NCBI GenBank assembly: GCA_013397075.1
Contig: VWZS01004810.1
Span: 660,999 to 724,998, forward strand
DNA from: Rhabdornis inornatus
Lineage: Eukaryota; Chordata; Aves; Passeriformes; Rhabdornithidae
Reading direction: 5' to 3'
Length of the DNA: 64,000 bases
Shown here: piece after piece, positions 47,966 through 61,110 of the stretch
How positions within the stretch are numbered: the first letter of the stretch is position 1
Layout of the letters: every line of letters starts with the position of its first letter
The notes under the pieces: model-generated
Seen by the model: only the letters and a program-made list of their open reading frames with translations
Database searches by the model: none
Told to the model about the DNA's origin: nothing
Position numbers and translations under genes: made by a program

Positions 47966-50532
47966 AATGATAACAAACACAAACAATTTATTGAAACAAA
48001 TACCCGGACCACAATGATGGTTTAATGGCCTCAGTGAAACTGGCTCCATGCTGAGCCCCTCAGTGTTGCTGGGATTGATTTTGGAGATATTGAGGGTAAA
48101 TGTTTGCTTTGGTCCAGCCAAAATGTTTTATCAGTGTGATCAATTATTTACAGTATTAGAACAGAGAGAGGAGATTGCTGAGAGGTTTTCATTTAAAAAC
48201 ACACGAAAAAAGAGGGGAAAGAAAACCTTAAGTAATAAGGTTGCATCAAGCCAGTATTTAACCTCAAAGCAATGTGGGGGGATTAAAACAACAGGGATTT
48301 GCTCCAGTATAATTTGATCCTAGAAATAAATTGACTTTCTGTATTTTATCCAGGCTGGTATTTTTGGTATATACATTACTTGGAGAAGGCTGGATCAGGA
48401 ATGCACAGATCATCCATTAACTCAGACATATTCAAAGCAAAGCAGTGCTGGGAAGAGGAACATTGGCAACAAAGTAGTTGGCTACAGATCATGGAGGTCA
48501 GAATGTACAGGGGGAATTGGCTGGGGTTTTGTGCTGATCTGTATCAAAGGTATTTGTATGAGATTGTTTTCTTTGCATGAAGGGAGACATCTCAACATAT
48601 CACACCTGACTGTGCTGATATCAGGAAGGACTCGAGAGCTCTGGAGAATGCATTACCTATGCCACCAAGAACAGTAAATATCAGAATTAGCTCCTTTGCT
48701 GCACTCAGGGCTGTGATTAATTGCTTGTTAACAAGATGTTCAAAGTACAACGATTTATCTGGGTTTGATCAGGCAGATTATGGGATATAACATTTTAATA
48801 AATTCATTGTGACTATAGATATATGTTAAAATGATAAATAAGCTGAGGCTGCTATAGATGTTTTAGATCCAATAAAGCTATTTTTAGAATGTGTTTATGT
48901 GATGGACTAACCTATTATTCACCCAGTTGCATTTTTATGAACTCATAATTTTCTTTAAAAATAATGCCTCGACTTTAGAATGGTGTTTTATTACTATCAT
49001 CTTCCCCATAATTCTTCTTTCCCCAATAAATGGATCTTTTTGTTTAAAAAAATAAATAAAATAATCCTATTTTTTGCAGCTTTGGGCTGCTCAGCCCTTG
49101 CAGCCAGAGGCTGTGTGGGAATGATGCTCAAGATGCAGATTGTGAGCAGCCATGCCCAGAGGGGACACATCTGGCAGCGTTCTGTGGGAGAAACTCCTCA
49201 GAACAGCCTGTCCCAGCTGGGACATGACAGCAGGGCACAGCTACTGAACAGCACTGGCAGAGAGAAATGCAAACTCTCCTGGAAGTCACCAAAGCCACTG
49301 CAGCCTTGGTTTCTCTGACACTGAGGGGTGTGTGGAGATTTGAGTGTGTCCTGTTGGCTCAGGGAGCAGAGTGGAGCCCCTGCCATGCCTGGCTTTAGGA
49401 GCTCTGTTTCCCAGCTGAGCAGGCTGCAGAGGTTTCCAGTGCAGCTTGTTTTCAGGAAATGGGTTCAGGACTGACTCCCAGCCTGGGCAGGAGGAGGTGG
49501 CTCTCCTGGTTATGGCTGCTGGCCCTGAAGAGGCTGATTTAAGAAAAAAACAATCCCTGCTTTCCAGCTCTCAGTACCTATGGCTTTTTACATCACCTTC
49601 ATTTGCTCTGCTCTCTTTTTTGGAGGCCGTATTAAGTAGCTATTCTAACCTTATGGATACAGCTTATTATTTTGCTAAGGTATAGGAATAAAATGTCATT
49701 TTCAGGTCTGTGTAAACAAGCTCTCAGCTCTGTCCTGCAGGACATCATGAGGTGCTCCAGACACACAGGCACTGTCTCCAGCACCCCAGCAGCTCCACTT
49801 GGGGGCTGAGGAGCTGGGGAAAAATCACTGCTTGCAGCCAGGCTGATGGTTAGAATGTAAATGTGTAAACTTTGGAGAAGTGACCTCTGTTAAGTGGTTT
49901 AATGCAGTCTGTTGCCAGGAGCTCATGAATTCTGTATTACAGCAAGTAGTTCCATGAGATAGCAACTATCTTACTAATAAAACAACCTCAACATATTTAT
50001 CACAATAACTCAGACACAGAGGAAGTATAAATATCTTTGATACTGGGAAATGAGCTGGCTGCCTATAGGCATCCTCTTTGCTTTATGGATTTAACCCTTC
50101 ACAGGTGTCTGTCAGGGATTGGTGCAAACCTGGTGCAGCAGAAGAGCTTTAAAAGGATTAAGCAATGATGCTGTGTGTCTGCACATCTCCAGTCCAGTAG
50201 GATTCAGAATGTTCTACAGGTGTACCAGCAGACCTGCAGGTTGGATGTGACAAGTGTTGCCTCATCCACTGCCAAAAATCAGCTCTTTGTGAACTCGAGG
50301 CACAGCAAACCAGATTTCTTGCACTTTGCAGTGTATTTAGGGGAATGGATGAAGGAGAAAACTCTCTCCAGCTGAGGCACTCTGAATGATTTCAGGGAAC
50401 AGGGGGCTGATGCTGTTGTTTGACTCAGGCCACCAGGCCCACAGCAGTGCTTGGGATCACCTTGTGCTTTCCAGATCCTGCTGGCCGGAGGGTCTCAGTG
50501 GGTTGTAAGTGTTTTAAGGTGCCAAAAGGGGA
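47966..50532. other. Anonymous AT-rich DNA
   Basis: About 2.6 kb with no transposon recognised. The part 48600-49050 is AT-rich but not low-complexity and has no long open frame, so it is a possible conserved non-coding element to test. The stretch 49100-49480 is GC-rich with a chance 112-codon frame (48980-49318, plus). Confidence 0.4.
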
Positions 50533-50626
50533 CCAGAGAAGCTGTGGATGCTCCATCCCTGGATGTGTTCATGAGCTTTGAAGTCCCTCCAACCCAAACC
50601 ATCCTGTAACTCCGTGGCTCTATGGC
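50533..50626 (+). mobile_element. CR1 LINE 3' fragment with internal deletion
   Basis: CCAGAGAAGCTGTGGATGCT, CCATCCCTGGATGTGTTC and then, after a jump, AAGTCCCTCCAACCCAAACC with the terminal CTCCGTGGCTCTATGG. In CR1 these two halves are normally about 80-90 bases apart ('aaggccaggttgga' to 'gatctttaaggtccc'), so the central part of the 3' untranslated region is deleted here. Confidence 0.88.
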
Positions 50627-51878
50627 AGGAAACCTCCTGAGAATGCAGCAATGCCTGGCTGCTCTGAATGGATGTGCTACTGAAAATTTGTCACCAATGA
50701 CCTTGGTTTTCAGTCCTCTCCACCACTGTGCATGACACATCAGGCCCTTTTTGGTGTTTCTTGGGGGTCACAGACCCAGTGGACACTTGCTGAGCACAGA
50801 CCCCATTCCCTGTAGCTCAGATCAGGCTCCTGGTCCCAGCACTGACCCTGCCTGCCTTGTGTTATCTCGTGTGACCAGAGACTGCAGCGGTGCCAGATGG
50901 ATTTTAAAGCCCATGGATACGGTCAGGTAGAGCTGATTCCTCCATCCCTTAAGGGATTTAGGACAAGGAGACTTAAAAGTTATTATGGACTAGCTAAAAT
51001 CTCTTGTGAGTGATCAAGTCTAAGTGATAAAGATAGTCATGTTCTGGAGTGATAAAAGCCCAATTTCACAGGCCATCCACACCGGTTTTCTTGAGATAGA
51101 TAATGTTACTACCACACACATCTCCCCATCTTCTTTTTTTCTTTTTGGTTAAGATCTCCCTTCTTTTTAAAATGAAGTAAAATGTTGCAGTTGCTGAAGA
51201 AGTTATGAAGAAGTTTTTATGGTAATTTTACCCGCAGAAAAGGTCTTTGAATATTTCAAGCACTGGCAAAGTTTGGAGAGAAGAAAAAAAGATTTTTGAG
51301 TTTCTTTTCCTTTGAAATATGGACTGGATAGAGAGAGGAGAAGATCAGTGCTGCAGTGGCTAAAACAGCAGGGGAAGGAAAAAAATGTCAGGGCTGCTTT
51401 TTATTGTTTTTATGATCCTACTTAGACTAAAATGTGTCAATTTCAGATATAAACAATTTGAGAGAAAATGTGGCATCATTGCCACGCAGGCTGTCCTGCT
51501 GAGCCACACTTCTCCCCACAGCCTCCCTCTGTGGTGCCTGCACAGACCTTCCCTCCAGTGTGGGGAATCCTTCTCAGAGTGTCTCTGGTGCCTGGTGCAC
51601 GGATTTAACTCGTCTGTATTTATTTGTAGTGGATGTTTTCAGCTGTGAAATCCCTGTGAAATTGAGATTTCACTGCATGTTGAACTTCACGCCCTCTGAA
51701 TAGCCAGGGTCCTGTTGCAGTGGTGCTCTGCAGGCAGGAGGATCTCTGGGCAGAGCCTGTGCTCAGGATGCTGACAGCACCAATCCTGCTGACACCAGGC
51801 ACTTCTGCACGTCTGCACTTCTGAAAAACGTGACCCACCCTCAGTGCACCTTTGTCTTTGCTCCCTGAGTGCAGAGGG
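50627..51878. other. Anonymous non-coding DNA
   Basis: No recognisable repeat. AT-rich around 51100-51460. Nothing gene-like. Confidence 0.45.
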
Positions 51879-52006
51879 ATCACAGAATCACAGAATAGTT
51901 TGGGTTGGAAGGGATCTTAAAGCCCTACTCATTCCAACCCCCTGCTGTGGGAAGGGACATGATCCACCAGCCCAGGCTGCTCAGAGCTCCATCCAACCTG
52001 GCCTTG
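51879..52006 (-). mobile_element. CR1 LINE 3' fragment, antisense
   Basis: Begins with ATCACAGAATCACAGAATAG (two terminal repeat units), then 'tttgggttggaagggatctt', 'ccaaccccctgctgtgggaa', 'ccaggctgctcagagctcca' and 'tccaacctggccttg', where homology stops. About 128 bases and strongly 5'-truncated. Two intact ATCACAGA tail units make this one of the clearer 3' ends. Confidence 0.94.
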
Positions 52007-52055
52007 CTTCAGAGCAAGCAAAAAACTTTGTGTTAACCTCGAATTCACACGTGAG

Positions 52056-52110
52056 CAGAACTCCCTACTGACAGGGAAACAAACCTGAAACAGAATTCCC
52101 TACTGACACA
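52056..52110. repeat. Short tandem duplication, about 35-bp period
   Basis: CAGAACTCCCTACTGACA (52056-52073) recurs as CAGAATTCCCTACTGACA (52091-52108) 35 bases later with one difference. The rest of the period is poorly conserved, so this is an old or partial duplication. Confidence 0.75.
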
Positions 52111-55100
52111 TCCCAAAATCAGACCTGTGTGCATGATTTCAGAATGACTTTTATTAACCCTAAAGGTCTCCATCTGTCCCTGGGCTTTGCTGTACCCTGG
52201 GCACTGCAGAGCTGCCCCAGAGGGGTGGAAGGGGCAATGCCAGGGAGGACCTGCTGAGATAAGATGGGGATTAAATCTCTCTGTTTTCCTGCCCGCAGGT
52301 GTGCATTTACTCAGCCACCCTTTCCAAGGCAAATGCTGTCCAAGGACACTGCAGCCAAGTTATAAAGGGAAGAGGTTTCCTGACAGAGATGGAGCTGTAA
52401 TTAAAGTGCCTGGTAGGGGATTCCAAATCCACCTGACCTCACCACAACCCACAAGTGGGGACTTCTGGGTCTCAGAACTTGTCTCCCCCTTGCCATATTT
52501 TTAAATTTTTTTTCTCAAGGCTCTTAGACTGATTTAACCTGAATTATCTTAAACTCAGAGCTAGGCAAACTGAAACAGTTATCTGAGGACACGACTGCTC
52601 TTGCCTGTTTAGATCAGACACTTTCTAATATTTTCAAATTTTTGCAACATGCACTTTATTTTTTTAATGTCCAACTTTTTTCCCCCCTGGACCTGCAATT
52701 TTCTAAACCACTGACAACAAAAATCCTTTTGCTGTCTCTGGTCCATGCTGCTTTCCCAGCTCAGGGACATCTGCAAAAAGAAGCAGTCCCACTGCAGACT
52801 GATCTCTCTTTGCATAAATACAGTGGTTATGGAAAGGTGTTCATTCCATTTTCCACAACCTGTCATGTTGACTTTATAATGAACCAGTTACTCAGCTCTG
52901 GAAAGCAGATGGAAACCTCTGCTGACAGCCCCTGTCAAAGGAATAGGCAGGAAGAAGGAGAAAAGAATTGCTGCATATGAACTCCTGGTACTTACATGGA
53001 CAGCGGCAGGAACTGAGGAAAGATGCAGGTTTTGAACAGGATTTAAAGGCCTGATCAATCACCACAATGATGGAAATGCTGCCATCAAATAATAATAAAA
53101 AGATCTATAACTGGTTTTATACAATGAGTTATTTTCTTTGCTGGCACAAGCGATGTGAAGGTGGTGTTTTGGAAGGGGAATCAAGCAGCAGGTAATCAGT
53201 CTATTTACATACTCTGAGCCACAACGAATGCAAAAACCCTGAGGAAATGGCAGAAAGGAGCATTAGCAAAACGGATTTAATCTCTGGTGTTATTGGCTGC
53301 ACAAGCCAGGCTGTTTGATGGATATACATTTATATTGCTTCTCTCCTCTTTCAGCCTCATCCAGCATGTGTCACCCTGCCTGTCCCTGGTGCCAGACAGC
53401 CCTGCAGATCCCACAGCTCAGCACCAGCTTTCCCAGGCTGCACCAGTTTGGGTTTCTCCATGGTGCTCCCAGTGAGCTGTGCTGGCAGGATGGGCAGCTG
53501 CTCAGCCCTGGCACATCCCAAGTGTGATGGAGTTTTCCAAGAGCAGAACACGCTCTCCATGCATGATTATAAAAATCCAGGTGCAATAGGAGGTGGTAGA
53601 GCCTCACCCAAGAGTTCTAATTTAGTTTTCTAAGAAATTGAGTTGTCTGTGATAGTCCAGGCACCTAGCAGACTCCACAAAACAATTTCCAAACCTCTTG
53701 GCTTGTGTCAAGCAAACTTGGCAAATGGGTCAAGGTATCAAAAAATTTAAATTCCTGTGGATGTCAGGAAAACGGATGGAGGAGGAGAGGAGCCCTAATA
53801 ATAACCTCAGGCTGTAGTGTTAGCTCAGCTCTTAATAGACATCAGAAATTTTAAAGGGGCATTGAGTCCTAAGACATAAATCCTTAAATTATCCAGTTTC
53901 CTTGATTCTGCTGCTCAGAGAGCTGCTTCTTTAATCTGGCATTGTTTCTGAAACTTAAAACCCTTAGGAGAGCTTCCAGGCAGTCTCATTCATCCTAAAC
54001 ACACTTTTTTTTCCCTCCCCCCCAATGATACAGTTAGAGCCAAATTCCCTCGAAAATAAAAACTAAAAAGATGATGACATTTGATGTGATAAATCCTAAT
54101 GCTAAGTGGCAGAGGCAGCCGCAGCCTTCCTGATGACAATCACCAACCTCAAGCCGAGCTGACGAGCAGCATTAAGCAGGACAACAGCCAGATGATTGTC
54201 TTCTGTAATTTTGTTGAGGAGCACAAACAGGAGGAATCCAAGGGGAAGTGTTTGTGCATCTCTTCCTGCGCTCGGGAAAGCTTCTGCTCTGCTGGGATGG
54301 GTCCAGGGCCTCTGCTCTGTTATTTTAAGGCCAAGGTCAAAGATCAGCACATCCCAGATGCCATCAGGCTGGCAATGAAGCCAACCCAGCACCTCCTGTC
54401 CTGCCAAGGTTTGTGTAGCCAGCATCCCTCCCCTCTGCCTTTGACTTTCCAAGAGAATAATCAATAACTGTTTACAGCTGTAGGCAGCCTTGAAATTCCT
54501 GCCTAGCCCCAGAGGGTGACCCTTCCCCCTTTTCCCACCACACCTGTTATTTACACGTGCAGGAGTGACTGTCAGCCTCAAGGATGGGATTTATTGTCCC
54601 ACGAGTGTGAGGGGAAGAGGATTCAACTGCAGCTGACAGGAGACTGATCACACAGGAGGATTTGATCAACTGAAGTGCAGGAGGGTGGATGGAGGAATCC
54701 TATCCCAAAGTTTGAGTCCCACCTTTTAAGCCTAAGCAGCTTTTTTTGAGCTGCCCTTTCCTGGCTACTGTAGAGGAGTGACCTGTGGCTTTCTGTGCTC
54801 CTGCTGATGCTACAGTGCTGGGTGCAACCCCTGAGGCTTAGTTTGGGCAGTGAGGGGAGGAGAGAGGCCAAATAACCCCATGGAACCCTTGTTCCACATT
54901 GCTGCTCTGTTCCATGTGATATTTCCCTGCACATTGTGGGAGCCTCTTATGGAGGAAGTGGGAGGGGGACCTGAGAAGGCAGTGGAGGACTGGAAGTATC
55001 CTGCATGAGCACTAAAGTGGACAAGAGGGGTGAAGTCAACTTTTATCCCAAGTTTCCATCAGGCAGATGAAGTTAGCTCACTCCAGCATGCCAAAGAAAA

Positions 55101-57254
55101 GGGATTTGGGGCACAAAGAGGCTGTGAGTAGGGCTCATGCTCTGCAGGGGAGATTGTCCTGGGGCTCTCATCCACCCCAGCAGGGTGTGGGGTGCTCATT
55201 GCCATGGCTGGAGGTTGACTCAGTTGCTGGATGGATGTTTGGAATTACTGGGATTGCCCCAGGACAGGATGGAGGTGGAGTGGGCAGCAGGTCCTGGCAG
55301 GACGTGGTGAAACTGCCTGCTTTGACATGCACCTTCCTCCACATCAAACAGAGAGGCAGCAGAGGGAAAGTGTGCTTGGAATAAATATAGCACTGATCCT
55401 GGGAGTGCTTCAAAGGAGCCCGAGAGCTGGGTGCCTGAATCCCATAAATAACTCAGGTTTGAACACCTTGCTGCCCCTAAGATGCCTTTTGAAAGTATGA
55501 GCCAAAGCCAACACCCCCTGGAAGAAAGTCAGAGGAGAATGACAGGGGCCAGCTGAAGGAAGGCAAGGGCTCTGTCTTCTTGGAAAGGAAGAAGCATTTG
55601 CCAGGACATTCATCCAGGCTGATCAGTTCTGTGGGCTGGGAAGGAGCTGCTGCTGGTGTGCAAAGCTGGTGTGTACAGAAGAGTGCTTTCAAATATTTTT
55701 TAAAGAGCCCTGAAGAGAAATGCGATTTTTCTGTGAAACTCCTGAGGGTTTTTAAGCGTGGATTTGTTTGGGCAAATTGTGAGTGAGTGCCCTCCCGTGA
55801 GCACACCAGAACGACTGTTTAATTGGCCCACACCTGGTGTTGATTACGATGCTTCTGGTTTTTTTTCATTTCCTAACTCCCTCCACTGTATCTCATTTTG
55901 ATCAGCTTCACTGCTGTACCCCACAGCTTGGCTTTGGCATGCCCAGTGTAAAGCATAAAGAGTGCTGGAAAAATTATGTGGAAATCTCCCCACCTTGATG
56001 TAATCAAGCATTAAAAAGCAGAGGTATGAGCTGTTCAGCCTGGCTGGGAAGTTTGGATTTGGCTCTGAGAGTGGCAGAAGAGTTGGCTGTATCTAAAGCT
56101 GTATTTTTTAACAGCTTCCCTCCATTCACTGTTGGATGCACAACAATATTTAAGTGAAAACAAACTCATTGCTGGCCATTACTGGTGATCATGGCAGGCA
56201 AATGCCTGGCACAGTTGCTGGACTGAGGCATCAAGGCTGAACCTTAGCACTGCAGCCCTGTTTTGCCTACAATTAATTATCTCCCAGGCAGCTAATTGGG
56301 CCTTCAAGTGCCTTGGCCATGCTCTGGACCAGTTCTATTGGTGTAAATGCAGAGGATGCTTATTAATTTATTCATTTCAGTCAGATCTCTAGGTGCTCCC
56401 CTGAGAATCAAAACCCTTCTCATGTCTAAAATGGGAAATTCCAATTCAGGATTTGTATTTATGGGGCTCCCAACTGTCTCTGTGTCTGCAGAGGCAGAAA
56501 GAATAGACTTACACTTGACATCGCCTGGATATGAACAGAAACGGGGAAAGAAGCACCAGCAGCTTCTTCAAATGTTGTAAATTCTTTTTTATTTTACTTC
56601 CCAGGGCTGTAGAGCTAAAATAATCTGGCTTTGAATCTGAATAGAAACTGGAAAGCAGGAGAATTTGGGAAGGGGTGGTACTCATGCAAGGCATTAGCTG
56701 TTAAATTACAGCCCTGCTATGAAAAGCAGTTGTGTCTGTGTGAGTGTGCAGAGAGAGGTTACAGTGGGGAGGTGTGGGCAGGAAAATGCTTTTGATTTAA
56801 TACACAGCTTTTCCTCAGTCCTTTGGAGACAACTTTTGCAAGAAAACAGGACATTTTCAAGGCTGGATCCTGCATAATATTCCAGGATTATGCAAACGAA
56901 CAAACAAAAGCCCCCAGCCCAAAACCAGAGCTCTGAGGGGGTACCCAAAAACCCTTCCCAGCAGCTGCTGTGTTGTTTTCAAACCTGGAGCCTTTCTCTC
57001 CACACAGCTCCAATCTTTATTAAAAAGATGAAACATCTGGAAGTGTGTGTGTTTGTGCTTGTAAAGACAGCCTCTGCACCAAGTCTGGGTCTCCTCTGAG
57101 CTCGTTAACTGGCTGCAGATTTTAAATCAGGGTTGTGAGTAGAGCTGAGATGTGGGGAAGAACCCACCTGGTGAGAAATGCTATTTTTCTTAAAGCCCTC
57201 AAAGTTTACTCGGCTGGTGGAACAACAAACCTCATTTCTTCAGCTGAAATGTTA
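52111..57254. other. Anonymous non-coding DNA
   Basis: About 5.1 kb with no recognisable repeat or gene. At 54099-54581 a 122-codon plus frame and a 159-codon minus frame overlap, and neither resembles a known family. A short phrase at 56031-56046 (GAGCTGTTCAGCCTGG) is CR1-like but too short to call. Confidence 0.45.
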
Positions 57255-57345
57255 AAAAGACAGAGAGCGAGCAATAAAAGAAAAAAGTGAGTGGAGGAAA
57301 GCAGGGAAGGAAAGAGGAGGGAAGGAAAGAAAGGATGAAGGATGG
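57255..57345. repeat. Purine-rich low-complexity tract
   Basis: About 90 bases composed very largely of A and G (GGAAGGAAAGAGGAGGGAAG at its centre), an irregular (GGAA)n and (GAAA)n mixture. No regular unit. Plus- and minus-strand frames through it are chance. Confidence 0.8.
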
Positions 57346-60300
57346 CCTCAGTGTGCTTTGCTGTTTGTTAGGTAGCTCAGGGGATGGAAGAACAGTGCCT
57401 GGGTTAGTCCAGCACAGCCCTGAGCCCCAGGGCATCTCTTCAGCCCAGCACGGGTCATTCACTGCTCACAGTCCCCTGTCTGCATCCACCCTGAGTTTGG
57501 TGGCCTTAATTCCAATCCCAGAGCTGGGACACAACCTCTCCAAGTGAGATTTGCCATGATATGAGACAGAAATACTGAGGACACAGCAATTTGGTGACCT
57601 GTGTGCTGCCAGTTCATCAGCCAAAGCTGCCAGTCAAGCTGCTCAGAGAGCAGAGCAGCAGTTCTGTGATCCTCCTCTGTGTCCCTTCTCACTCTCCCCG
57701 TCCTCCTGCCCCAGTGCAGATGGAAACTCTGATGCTTATTATTCCAAGCATTAACCTTTTATTTTGTTGTGACTGTTTTCTTTTGCCTTATTCATTTTGT
57801 TTAGGACTGAGAAAAAGTCCTGTTGTAGTCTAGTAATAGCCTACAGCCATAAGCCAGTAAGCTGAGATTTCCAGAGAGATAAAAAAACCAGCAGAAGAAA
57901 ATATGTGAGGAATTGCAATGACAAGGTTTCTGCTGGTAGATTGTGATACAGAGAAATGAAGTCCCAGGCCAACAGGCTTTGGCAGCTGAGAAATGCTAGT
58001 GCTGGCATGGTCTGCCTGGCAGACAGGCAGGCAGAGGGGATGAACTGGTGGGGGAATGGAAAACACTTTCAGGAGGCTGTACAATACAAGGAAATCTAAA
58101 TTTTGAAGCAAACACTCAAGTCAGCCTCCTGTGCAGCATAGCTGTGGGTATTATACACAGTTTTCTCTCCCTCTTCAACCTGGAGAGCCCTACAATGCAA
58201 GGAGGGGAGGATGTTTTCATCTGGTCTGGGAAATGCATGCATCCCAAGGTGTTTGGCTCATTGGCTGTGGAGAGCACAGAACAAGCTGCTGGAGCTGTTC
58301 AAGGGGATTTGCAGCCCTGCCTGCAGAGCAGGTTGTGGTGAGTGCTGTGCTCTGCCCCAGAGAGCTCACAGCAGCATCTGTGTGTTTTGAAAACTTGTCT
58401 TCACACATCTCAGAGAAGTGCAATGCTCTTCCAGGCTCCAGCAAACTGAAGGTCAGGAAAGTTCCCAGTGGACAGCAGTGATAAAATCCTGCTCTCACAG
58501 ACAGGCAGCACCGGGCAAGATTGGGCTGGGGGATTAAAACCTCATTTCTGTTCCATCTCTTTTGGCAATCCCATTTCCCCACTCACAAATCGCCTTTGCT
58601 CCCTGCCTGCCCCTGGCATGTGGCATTATCTGAGCACAGACACCAGCAGCACTTTGGCAGCCTCTCTCCTGCTCCCACGTTTAGCCCCACCATCCTGGAG
58701 AGGGATCTCTGCCCTCTTTTGGATGTGCAGCAGGAACAGCTGGATCAGCCAGGTGCTCACAGAGCTGCTGGAAGCCGGGTGATCAATACAATACTGCATC
58801 CAGGTATACCTCCATCCTCAGGGCAGAGCATTTCCTCCCTTGCTCTGTGGCTTAGAGGTGGAAGTGCTGCCTCTGAGTAGGATTGAAGTTATTTTTCCCC
58901 TCTGTGGAATTTGTGCTTTTCGTGGAGGTGGTCAGGGACAAGAACCAGAACAAGGGTTGTTGATGCAGACAAAAAGTGCAACTGATTTTAAGCTGACCCA
59001 GAAATCAGTGTCTCCTAGAATCTTTTCTTACAAATGCCTTAGGCTAGACCTGACCCTGCGGCCAAGCCAAAGGAGCCTCAGCCTGTTATCAAACTGAGCT
59101 CACAGCTCTTGATATGCAGCAAATCCTCCTGGTGATCAGCCTCAGCCCCTGTTTCTCCTGTCTGTGAGAAGCAACCACGTCTCTCCTCCTCAGCTGTGTG
59201 TGGCGTATTTTGGGCACCAGGAGCTATTTGTGAAGAGCAGTGGCTGTAATAAACACACTGCCACGTTGATGATTTGTTGAAGACCCACCAGCACCCAATT
59301 ATGTAAATCCGATTATCTGTCAAGGAGGCTTTGCTGAAACAGCTTGTAGTTGTAACAATTTATTTAATTTTTTTAAGATTTTTTTTTTTAATGGGGAAAA
59401 TGTAGTTGAAAACAACTTTTTAGTCTTCAGCATCAGGCTCCCCGAGCTGAACAGAGCCGGCTCACTGGCATGTGGCTCTGGAGGGTGGGTTGGTTTTCGT
59501 TTTTTTTTAAATGATAATACCATTATCTCTTTCCCTTCACACACAGTCTGAGGCTGGTGGGGGGCTGTTGATCCATACCTTGAATGTGGGAATATCACCC
59601 CACTGCTGACAACAGGCTCCAGCAGCAGTCCTGGGGTGGTTCCTTGGCACAGATAAACTTGCTCTGCTGCTGTTACAAGGGTTTTGCAATATTGACAGAG
59701 AGTGAAGTTATGTATTGCCACAGGTAAACTGATGGCGACCTTCAGTCGTGCTCTCAGGGGTGGCTGGATGTGCTGAGCTGTTTCATGTGGAGCAAAGCAG
59801 TAGAGCCAAAGAGCACAGAAATGGTTTTAATTACAAAATAATAACTGCAAAAACAACGTATTTAGGGAAAAATCAAAGTCCTTCTGCTGCAAAATTCCTA
59901 GCTCCAGGCAATGCCATAGAGCTGTGCAGGTGTGGAACTAAAGAACTGGTTTCTTCATGGGCATGTAGAGGGGAACATGGCACCCAGAGTCCTCTGGAAG
60001 CTTGTGGGATCTTCACCCCATCCCTAACACAAACTGGAGATGAACATGTGAGCTCATCTTCCTATTTTCCACCTGCACATCTGCGAAGCAGATCCCAGCC
60101 AAGCTCCTTTGTGCTTCAGTCTCAGGTAGGGCCTTTTGTCCAGACTTTGCCAGAAGCAGAATTTGACTGCCAGAGGTGGTATTCGTGTTTTGGAGAACAA
60201 GGGGCACTGCGGGGTGTGGAGAGAGAGGAAACTGAGCCTGCACCCACCTCTCCCCTCTAAAGCAGCACCTCGTGCAGTCATGGGCTGAGGTTTGAGGCAG

Positions 60301-60480
60301 AGGTGTCCGGGAGGTCCCAGCCCTCCATGCAGGTGTGGCAGCATCCCACCAGGAGAGATCCCTGAGCCCCACTGCAGGCAGTGAAGGGCAAGGGATGCCA
60401 GAGAGCCAGGAGCCAGCCCAGGCACATGCACAGACCCTGCCAAAGGGGCTCTGTCTTTTTTGGAGAAGGACAGATGTAAG
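57346..60480. other. Anonymous non-coding DNA
   Basis: About 3.1 kb. The longest plus frame (59748-60260, 170 codons) and its antisense partners (60013-60372 and 60054-60443) overlap and show no domain. Short T runs near 59380 and 59502. A GGCAGACAGGCAGGCAG repeat lies at about 58016-58032. Confidence 0.45.
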
Positions 60481-61110
60481 CTAAGCTGGCGACCTGGCTG
60501 CTGGGCTCCCAGGAGCCAGCCTTGCTGACACGCAGGTGGGTGTGCACGTGAGACGAGGCTGGCGGATGATTTTACAAGAGTGTTTTATTTTATTTGACTT
60601 TTCCCGAGCAGAGGGAAGGTGTTAGCCATCCTCCCTGTTCCTGCTAGCTGTTTCTCAGGAAACCTGTGAGCTGTGCTGACAGCCAGCTCCCTGCAGCCGT
60701 GCGAGCCCCCCGACAGGTTTGGGCACAGGGTGCTGGGTTATTGCAGCCCGGGGACGTTCTCCCTGCTGCCACCCAGCCAGCAGCACTCCTATTGTGCCTG
60801 CAGCCCTTTCCCAGCTCCCCATGTCCCCTCTGCGTGGATTTACATCCCGTCTGAGCAGGGAAAACAGAGAGGGTTTGTTGGTGAGCGGTGATAGCAGATG
60901 TTTCAGCCGATGTGGGAGAAAGCAGAGCATCAGTTAACGAGTGGCAAAGAGACAAAGATAACGGCAGGACAGACATCCTGCAGTCACTCAGCTTGTTCTG
61001 GGACGACTGAGCAGGTACCCCAGCCTGCCCCAGCCTCTGCAGGCCTGTGCTCCCCAATCCTGCCTAATTAGAGGCTCTGCTGATGCCCATTCCTCCATCC
61101 CTCCATCCCG
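60481..61110. promoter_or_regulatory. CpG-enriched GC-rich block, below island standard
   Basis: I counted about 20 CpG dinucleotides in about 630 bases, clearly denser than anywhere else in the window except the GC-rich CR1 at 36790. GC content appears to be near 55%, which would make the observed/expected CpG ratio about 0.4, below the usual island threshold of 0.6. No TATA box, exon or recognisable open frame accompanies it; overlapping frames of 62-137 codons exist on both strands. It may be a weak or eroded promoter, an edge of a GC-rich domain, or just less methylated DNA. Confidence 0.35.

Noticed and set aside
56031..56046. CR1 fragment (GAGCTGTTCAGCCTGG)
   Set aside because: Only about 16 bases match; no continuation on either side.
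59748..60260. 170-codon plus-strand frame
   Set aside because: Overlaps 119- and 129-codon antisense frames; composition effect in a GC-rich stretch; no motif or splice context.
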